From positions 1 to 22,329 of IMG/VR virus record IMGVR_UViG_3300037237_000077: a stretch of DNA of 22,329 nt, one strand, 5' to 3'. The DNA is from a virus. The translations under genes and the position numbers were made by a program. Positions 15,117 through 19,713 of the stretch are shown here, one piece after another. The notes below the pieces were generated by a model. It worked only from the letters and a program-made list of their open reading frames with translations, was not told where the DNA came from and ran no database searches. How positions within the stretch are numbered: position 1 is the stretch's first letter; each line of letters opens with the position of its first letter.

Positions 15117-16525
15117 TTTTGCCACCCTTGCGCGTGCGCGAAGTTTACGCCAGCCTGCAACTTGGCAGCTTGCGAGATTGCATCTAGTACTGACTTCTTG
15201 ATCTGATCAGGCGAAGTCTTTGTCTCCGCGATGTGGATGCCGCCGACATTCACGGTCATCGTGATTGGGCGTGTATCGCTACTCCCCGATCCAAGAAACT
15301 GTTTCTGCTTAAGGTACCGCTGGTAGACATCTGCTCCATAGATGTCGGCTTTTAGCCCAGTTCCATTGTAGTAGGCAAAAGCCTTTTGCTGATCGCCGCC
15401 ATACTTCCGTAGTCCTTCACGGTAGCGGTACAAGCCAGCTTGGATGTTCTCATTTAAGTCTGAAAGATTATCAAAGCCCTCAGCCATGCCAGTCTCAGGG
15501 CGAACTTGAAACATGCCAATTTCACCGACTTTACCCATCTTCGCCTTCGGGTTCGTACCACTTTCTTTGTCTGCAATGGCAAGTGCCCCAGCAGGGTCAA
15601 CGTGCATCTGACGTGCCCACTGCACAATCAAGTCCTTGACAGAATTTCCGGTCGTAGCATTAGCTCCAGAGCGCCAATCGGCTTTGCCCGCCCACCAGGC
15701 TTTTTTCTGGTCATCAGTCCACGAACCACCGCCTTTAGGACCAACCAGAATACTGTTCTCTGCAATATCCCCAGCTGTATCGCCAGCTAATTCTCTGACC
15801 TTGTGCTTGCTCTCCAACCACGCGACGAACATTTTCACGTCTGCAAAGAAGGCCATCGACTCTTTAGCTGCCCACTTGATGGCAGGCACCAGCACATCAG
15901 AAAACTCCTTCGAGATTCTTACAAACCCCTGTGGGGACTCGAACCAGTCTACAAAACCTTTAAGTCTAACTTCCAGAGACTCAGAGTTACCGAATAACTT
16001 GTTCATCACATCTTCAGTCAGGCGCATCGCAAAGATTCTAAGTGCAGGCTCCATGCGCGTGAACTGGAAGCCGATGTCCCTGATTTTCCGAAAGACTCGC
16101 TCTCCACCATCCTCACCCAGATAGCGAAACATCTTGTCTTGATCGATGATCAGCTGATGATAGCGCTCGGCCAATTCTGGCGGACCCCAGATGATTTCTT
16201 CGAGCGAGTAACCGAGGGCGTCTGTGGCGATCTTCAGCTTACGAGCTGCGTCCGTGCCCATGTACATACGGCGAGCATACAGTTGAAACGACAAGTCCTG
16301 CTTTGCGACGGAGGACACGAGACCTACAGTAGCACCAGCCACGGCAGCTGCAGCCGCAACGAACGCTGTACCGACTTCTGCAAATGCAATTGCTGCTCCA
16401 CCTGCAAATTTTGCAACTTCCACAGCATCTCGCTTCAATACATCCGAAAATTTCCGAGATGAGGTTTCGTCTACTGCGTACCCAAGCTTGACGAGATAAC
16501 TGCGAATTGTAGTGAAGTCAGCCAC
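15113..16525 (-). CDS. Short tape measure protein with a lytic transglycosylase (SLT) domain
   Basis: The product is 470 aa from a GTG at 16525. The N-terminus (IRSYLVKLGYAVDETSSRKF) is typical of tape measure proteins, and residues about 38-72 form an Ala/Val-rich hydrophobic segment that could enter the inner membrane. The middle is helical (VLVPAIKWAAKESMAFFADV). Residues about 295-405 are an SLT domain: ALAIADKESG carries the likely catalytic Glu at 321, followed by GEIGMFQVRPETG, NIQAGLYRYREGLRKYGGD and AFAYYNGTG, the expected GxFQ and AYNxG-type motifs. The protein would set tail length, cross the envelope and cut peptidoglycan. At the usual rough scale for tape measures, 470 residues implies a short tail. 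The start overlaps the end of the chaperone extension; the stop overlaps the next GTG. Confidence 0.85.
   Translation of the reverse strand: MADFTTIRSYLVKLGYAVDETSSRKFSDVLKRDAVEVAKFAGGAAIAFAEVGTAFVAAAAAVAGATVGLVSSVAKQDLSFQLYARRMYMGTDAARKLKIATDALGYSLEEIIWGPPELAERYHQLIIDQDKMFRYLGEDGGERVFRKIRDIGFQFTRMEPALRIFAMRLTEDVMNKLFGNSESLEVRLKGFVDWFESPQGFVRISKEFSDVLVPAIKWAAKESMAFFADVKMFVAWLESKHKVRELAGDTAGDIAENSILVGPKGGGSWTDDQKKAWWAGKADWRSGANATTGNSVKDLIVQWARQMHVDPAGALAIADKESGTNPKAKMGKVGEIGMFQVRPETGMAEGFDNLSDLNENIQAGLYRYREGLRKYGGDQQKAFAYYNGTGLKADIYGADVYQRYLKQKQFLGSGSSDTRPITMTVNVGGIHIAETKTSPDQIKKSVLDAISQAAKLQAGVNFAHAQGWQK
15125..15129 (-). promoter_or_regulatory. Ribosome binding site that decides the start of the Dit-like gene
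   Basis: AAGGG on the minus strand lies 8 bases before a GTG at 15116. An earlier in-frame GTG at 15125 would directly abut this site, too close to use. The 15116 GTG also forms a GTGA overlap with the tape measure stop, so it is the better start. Confidence 0.6.
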
Positions 16526-17131
16526 GACGGAGTCGTTCTTCTGCTATCTGCCTAGCTTCATCTTGTAAATCAAGTGCTTCATGCACTTCAAGAAGTTGAA
16601 GAAAATCATAGGTACCGTCAAACGTCTCATGCTGTCGCCAGAGTCCAGCTAGGACTGGACGCCAGAGGAAGCCGTCGAAGTCGGTGAGCTGAGTGCCTTG
16701 TCCAGACTCGGTAACAGGCTTCTCATCGTCGTCAACGCACCGGGTCCGAAAAAAGGTTTGAGGTTGAAGGTGAGAACAGCAATAAGTAGAGCGGTACCTG
16801 TTACTAAATCAGGTTCGCCTCCAGTGAAGCGGCCTGTGCCGTCCTGCATCAGCAGAGGCATCGGAATCTGCTTTTCGCCGACCTGTCTATATTGACTCAC
16901 TGTCATAAAGCACTTCGATTGTAGTAACTCGAATACAGAAGGCGATAATTCTTTAAGCACGTAGGAGAACATCAAGCCTAGTTCAAGTTCTCCATCTTTC
17001 TCGCTCATCAGATTTAGTAAACCGCGAGTCAGAAACTGAGATACCATCCAACTTCCGTCTCGTGCCGTCATGCGTCTCAACTGATAAGTTGAATCTCCAA
17101 TTATCAAGTCTTCTGTGCTGGGATAGGTCAC
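16518..17131 (-). CDS. Tail assembly chaperone, -1 frameshift extended form
   Basis: Residues 1-128 are read in the frame of the short form. At TTTTTTC (16754-16748) a -1 slip would continue from CGG at 16748 to TGA at 16520-16518, adding 76 residues for a 204-aa protein. The added part contains RTRCVDDDEKPVTESGQGTQ, then LTDFDGFLWRPVLAGLWRQH and an acidic helix FLQLLEVHEALDLQDEARQ ending in RLRRG. It has protein-like composition, no good start codon of its own, and ends 8 bases inside the tape measure gene. This mirrors lambda gpGT and P2 E+E', where the extended form bridges tape measure and tube subunits. Frameshifting is inferred from sequence; the open extension and heptamer are seen directly. 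Confidence 0.8.
16649..17131 (-). CDS. Tail assembly chaperone, short (unshifted) form
   Basis: The product is 160 aa from a GTG at 17131, with AAAGGA about 6 bases upstream, ending at TAG 16651-16649. The N-terminus (STEDLIIGDSTYQLRRMTAR) and the helical middle (FSYVLKELSPSVFELLQSKC) fit a small cytosolic protein that binds the tape measure during tail assembly. The position between tube and tape measure is that of lambda G/GT and P2 E/E'. The last 32 residues of this frame (GPGALTTMRSLLPSLDKALS onward) are low complexity, consistent with termination after the frameshift point. The -1 frame continues as a well-formed protein, described as a separate entry. Confidence 0.75.
   Translation of the reverse strand: MTYPSTEDLIIGDSTYQLRRMTARDGSWMVSQFLTRGLLNLMSEKDGELELGLMFSYVLKELSPSVFELLQSKCFMTVSQYRQVGEKQIPMPLLMQDGTGRFTGGEPDLVTGTALLIAVLTFNLKPFFGPGALTTMRSLLPSLDKALSSPTSTASSGVQS
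16705..16746 (-). promoter_or_regulatory. Candidate stem-loop downstream of the slippery site
   Basis: On the minus strand, GACCCGGT (16746-16739) can pair with ACCGAGTC (16712-16705), giving 7 of 8 pairs and a 26-base loop. A G-U pair can be added outside. The stem begins only one base after the heptamer, closer than the usual 5-9 base spacer, so it may partly open at the ribosome entry site or may not be the active stimulator. It was found by eye only. Confidence 0.4.
16748..16754 (-). promoter_or_regulatory. Programmed -1 frameshift slippery heptamer T TTT TTC
   Basis: In the chaperone frame the codons read CCT TTT TTC GGA, so the heptamer is in the X XXY YYZ register and both tRNAs can re-pair after a one-base backward slip. 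P2-type chaperone genes use a closely similar run of T. The -1 frame downstream is open for 76 codons, while the zero frame ends at 16649. Confidence 0.85.
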
Positions 17132-17143
17132 GGTGGTCCTTTC

Positions 17144-17587
17144 TTACTGATTTTCGATATTGCAGGCAAGAAGCTGCCAGCTCAAACGCACACCTTGTGG
17201 GCCGTACGTCTTGTCTGGAATCTTTGTCGGCGCGACACCTGTCAACTGATGAGATGAGCCATCGGTTTTACTGACGAGGCTGACCGCCGCTCCGAACCAT
17301 TGGCTGACGTCGCCATTGTCGCGAGCTTGTTTTAACAGGTTATACCAAGCAAGCAAATACCGATGTAGTGCACTGGTTTGCTGTACTTGAATTGTCATCG
17401 CACCTGACTGACCTGCGAGTGCACTCGGCATGATCAAGCCATCAGCAGCCGTGTCCAACACACTTTGCTCTGTGTGCATATTAATGATGAACTCGCCTAC
17501 GCCAATCTGACCGGCGAACGAGAAAGGGCCATTTACCGAGGACATACCTCCCGATACATCCTTAAAACTATAAGTAGAACTTTGCAT
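17144..17587 (-). CDS. Tail tube protein (DUF3277 / KPP10 ORF10-like)
   Basis: The product is 147 aa, a normal size for tail tube monomers. The N-terminus YSFKDVSGGMSSVNGPFSFA, followed by a charged IGVGEFIINMHTEQS strand, matches the DUF3277 structural protein family, whose members form the inner tube of Pam3- and KPP10-like tails. HRYLLAWYNLLKQARDNGD fits the single helix of the tube fold, and the C-terminus GPQGVRLSWQLLACNIENQ ends in a beta strand. It sits directly after the sheath and before the chaperone, the canonical order. It starts at an ATG with a GAGGG site. Confidence 0.85.
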   Translation of the reverse strand: MQSSTYSFKDVSGGMSSVNGPFSFAGQIGVGEFIINMHTEQSVLDTAADGLIMPSALAGQSGAMTIQVQQTSALHRYLLAWYNLLKQARDNGDVSQWFGAAVSLVSKTDGSSHQLTGVAPTKIPDKTYGPQGVRLSWQLLACNIENQ

Positions 17588-17592
17588 GTTAT

Positions 17593-17597
17593 CCCTC
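17593..17597 (-). promoter_or_regulatory. Shine-Dalgarno site of the tube gene
   Basis: On the minus strand the site reads GAGGG within GAGAGAGGGATAAC, 5 bases before the tube ATG at 17587. It occupies most of the 15-base gap after the sheath stop (TAG, 17605-17603). Confidence 0.65.
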
Positions 17598-17602
17598 TCT
17601 CA

Positions 17603-19000
17603 CTACTGGATGTAAATGCCCATCACGACCGAGTGAACTGCGCCAGCTTCGTTGATCGCAAAGTAAATTGGCATAGCTTGCCGTGCAGCCTTTGCAGCGG
17701 GTGTTTGAGTGTTGTAGGGCGGAGACAGCGCCAAAAAACCAGACGGTAAGGGATTACCAGTCGCCAATCCTGTTCCGTTCGAGCCAACAAGAAGATTCGG
17801 TCCTTCCCACGTTCCTGGTGCTAAGTATCCGCTTACGACAGCTGCAGCACCAGCCTGATTTACTGCATGCAGCAAGAGCGTCTGGCCTGGATCTGTTTGC
17901 GGTACGCTGGGCAGCGATGTCAGTACATTCATAATGTTATAGGCGCAGGCTGCTCCGAGAATGTCTCGATTGAGCACCTGATCGATGAATGTTCCCGTAA
18001 CAGGCGTGGTGCCCTGCTCCAGAATTACGTAGGCATTGACGTAACCCACATAAACGTTGATGTTATTGCCTTCAATAGCTGCAATTTGCGTCGTCGTCAG
18101 AGGTTCTGGAACGATCCCAGTCAGCACCTTGAACTTCATCGTGAAGTAGCTGTTGGCGAGCCCAGTATTCAAACCCATCATCACGCCCATCGCAGCGGCG
18201 CAAGAGTACTGATTTGCCGCGAAGGTTGAAGTCTGCCCAAAATCTCCAAAGACTCTGGTATAGCTTGCAGCCTTCATCGTTGCCCCAATATTACCCGCCT
18301 GATTGTTTAGCACGGCAACATCTGAGGTCGTGTAAAAGTATGCTCCGACCGGCTGCATAGATTGTACGTAAGCAGCGATCGCCAAATGGTCTGCATCGAT
18401 CGCAGTCGTGCACATCACAGCCCACCAAAGTGAGCTGGCTGCACGGCACGCTGTAATAGCGACCAGCGGAGTCTCGCCTACGAGCGTGATATCCACCTGT
18501 GCTCCGCTTCCAGTCCCGCCCGTAGTAGCAAGACCATTAGCGACCGAATATCCTGTACCATCTGTGACCAGACTGACTCCGGTTACTGTACCGGAACCGC
18601 CAATGGTCGTGACTCGAACGGTGCCAGCGCTCGCCCCGCCCTGCACGACCGTAAGAATATCTCCGACGAGATATCCGGTACCTTCTGACGCGGCATGGAC
18701 TTGGACCGTCGCAATCGAGGTTGCATCCTGCCTTCCAATCTGCAACTGCGTCGGAATAGGTGTCTGGCTGAAGTAGAGTTGAGCCGCAATATACTCGGGA
18801 CTGGAAGGACTGAAGCCGTCTGTCAGCATTCCCGCCGTTCCGGTATAAGTTCGAATGCGCGAGTTTGCACCGACCGAGGGAATGACCGCGCTATTCCCCA
18901 CAATCAGCCCAACATTATACCGCGGCGACACTGCGGACTGTGGCGTAACGTAGACGGAGATATTGACAATCGGATTCAAAGATAATGCAGGACTAGACAT
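17603..19000 (-). CDS. Contractile tail sheath protein (DUF3383-like)
   Basis: The product is 465 aa from an ATG with a strong GAGGAG site. The N-terminus (NPIVNISVYVTPQSAVSPRY, then NVGLIVGNSAVIP) and the C-terminal text (NQAGAAAVVSGYLAPGTWEG, then PIYFAINEAGAVHSVVMGIYIQ) are characteristic of the DUF3383 sheath family of KPP10- and Pam3-like myophages. The sheath polymerises around the tube and contracts at infection. The conserved core includes WWAVMCTTAIDADHLAIAAY and the DILGAACAYNIMNVLTSLP segment. Residues about 98-174 form an inserted beta domain with two EGTGY/DGTGY-type half repeats, probably displayed on the outside of the sheath. The gene is followed after 15 bases by the tube gene, the standard order. 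Confidence 0.85.
   Translation of the reverse strand: MSSPALSLNPIVNISVYVTPQSAVSPRYNVGLIVGNSAVIPSVGANSRIRTYTGTAGMLTDGFSPSSPEYIAAQLYFSQTPIPTQLQIGRQDATSIATVQVHAASEGTGYLVGDILTVVQGGASAGTVRVTTIGGSGTVTGVSLVTDGTGYSVANGLATTGGTGSGAQVDITLVGETPLVAITACRAASSLWWAVMCTTAIDADHLAIAAYVQSMQPVGAYFYTTSDVAVLNNQAGNIGATMKAASYTRVFGDFGQTSTFAANQYSCAAAMGVMMGLNTGLANSYFTMKFKVLTGIVPEPLTTTQIAAIEGNNINVYVGYVNAYVILEQGTTPVTGTFIDQVLNRDILGAACAYNIMNVLTSLPSVPQTDPGQTLLLHAVNQAGAAAVVSGYLAPGTWEGPNLLVGSNGTGLATGNPLPSGFLALSPPYNTQTPAAKAARQAMPIYFAINEAGAVHSVVMGIYIQ
18479..18709 (-). other. Inserted GTGY-type beta domain within the sheath
   Basis: This stretch encodes residues about 98-174 of the sheath. It has the pattern EGTGYLVGDILTVVQGGASA, then a TVRVTTIGGSGTVTGVSLV segment, then DGTGYSVANGLATTGGTGSG and AQVDITLVG. 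Such two-part Gly/Thr-rich units are seen in fibres and other phage surface proteins as small beta sandwiches. The flanking sequence (PTQLQIGRQDA before, AITACRAASSLWWAVM after) looks like continuous sheath core, which is why I read this as an insertion. The boundaries are approximate. Confidence 0.6.
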
Positions 19001-19002
19001 GG

Positions 19003-19713
19003 TTAACTCTCCTCGATAGTTACGTCGGAAATTACTCCGTTGAGATTTTCTGTAATAAGTTCGACACTGATGACCGTCTGGCCGCTCACGTCGAATGTTT
19101 CAATCACATTCTCATTGAACTTGGCATTGAAAAAGACTTGCTCCCACCACTGGCCGTCGAAGTAATCGGGCACCCGCTGGGGTTCTGACGGGTCTGTGAT
19201 GAAGTACAGTTGAGCGCCCGCAAACTGGTCGTGCACATCCTGATCAAACATCCGACTACGAAGTTTTCGCGCATTGTCGAAGCTATTCGGTCCTACGACA
19301 CACCAATGAATTTCCCATACTCGCGTGTACTGTGTGGTCTTGGTAGTAGTAGAAACTGAATCACCACTATTCCCGTAATCGCCTTCTTCGTATCCACCCT
19401 CACCGTATCCGCCAGCCAAGCCATCTCCGCCGCCATATCCACCCTCACCGTATCCACCTTCGCCATAACCACCAGCACTCGTAACGACCGTTTTGTACAT
19501 CACATCTCGAATGCGATTGTAAAGATCATCCACGGTCACACAGCGCAGGAAAGTGATATCATCATTCACCCGGTAACCAGGTTGTCCTTGTTGTGGCCAA
19601 TCGATGCGTACGAAGGTTGCACTAGCATCTGTAATAGGTAATCCAAGCGACTTCATCGTGATCTGCTGCACGAGAGCCTGAATTTGATTCGGAACTAAAG
19701 GAGCAGTTGCCAT
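19003..19713 (-). CDS. Neck/tail terminator protein (LIC_12616 / Pam3 gp12-like)
   Basis: The product is 236 aa from an ATG immediately after the TAA of the preceding gene. The motif VRIDWPQQGQPGYRVNDD followed by TFLRCVTVDDLYNRIRD, and a later YTRVWEIHWCVVGPNSFDNAR, match my memory of the LIC_12616 family of phage neck terminators. These cap the tail tube and form the interface to the head. The C-terminal half keeps the usual pattern, with a charged RSRMFDQDVHDQF helix and a WWEQVFFNAKFNE strand. Residues about 81-113 are an unusual low-complexity insertion of GGYGEGGYGE-type repeats. The position just before the sheath gene fits the role. The last codons (GAG GAG AGT TAA) also supply the ribosome binding site of the sheath gene. 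Confidence 0.75.
   Translation of the reverse strand: MATAPLVPNQIQALVQQITMKSLGLPITDASATFVRIDWPQQGQPGYRVNDDITFLRCVTVDDLYNRIRDVMYKTVVTSAGGYGEGGYGEGGYGGGDGLAGGYGEGGYEEGDYGNSGDSVSTTTKTTQYTRVWEIHWCVVGPNSFDNARKLRSRMFDQDVHDQFAGAQLYFITDPSEPQRVPDYFDGQWWEQVFFNAKFNENVIETFDVSGQTVISVELITENLNGVISDVTIEES
19009..19014 (-). promoter_or_regulatory. Shine-Dalgarno site of the sheath gene
   Basis: On the minus strand the site reads GAGGAG, 8 bases before the sheath ATG at 19000. It lies inside the last two Glu codons of the terminator gene, just before its TAA. It is one of the strongest ribosome binding sites in the window, as expected for a protein made in many copies. Confidence 0.75.
19375..19473 (-). repeat. 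Gly-Tyr-Glu low-complexity repeat tract inside the terminator gene
   Basis: This stretch encodes four or five GGYGEGGY-like units (residues about 81-113 of the terminator protein). At the DNA level the 20-base string at 19391-19410 (tatccaccct plus caccgtatcc) recurs exactly at 19436-19455, 45 bases or 15 codons away, so copy number could change in frame by slippage or recombination. The tract separates an N-terminal DDLYNRIRD region from the YTRVWEIHW strand and probably forms a flexible exposed loop. Confidence 0.75.

Noticed and set aside
16526-16648. Empty gap or separate small gene between chaperone and tape measure
   Set aside because: The stretch is the -1 frame continuation of the chaperone gene, with no convincing start codon of its own and a slippery heptamer upstream.
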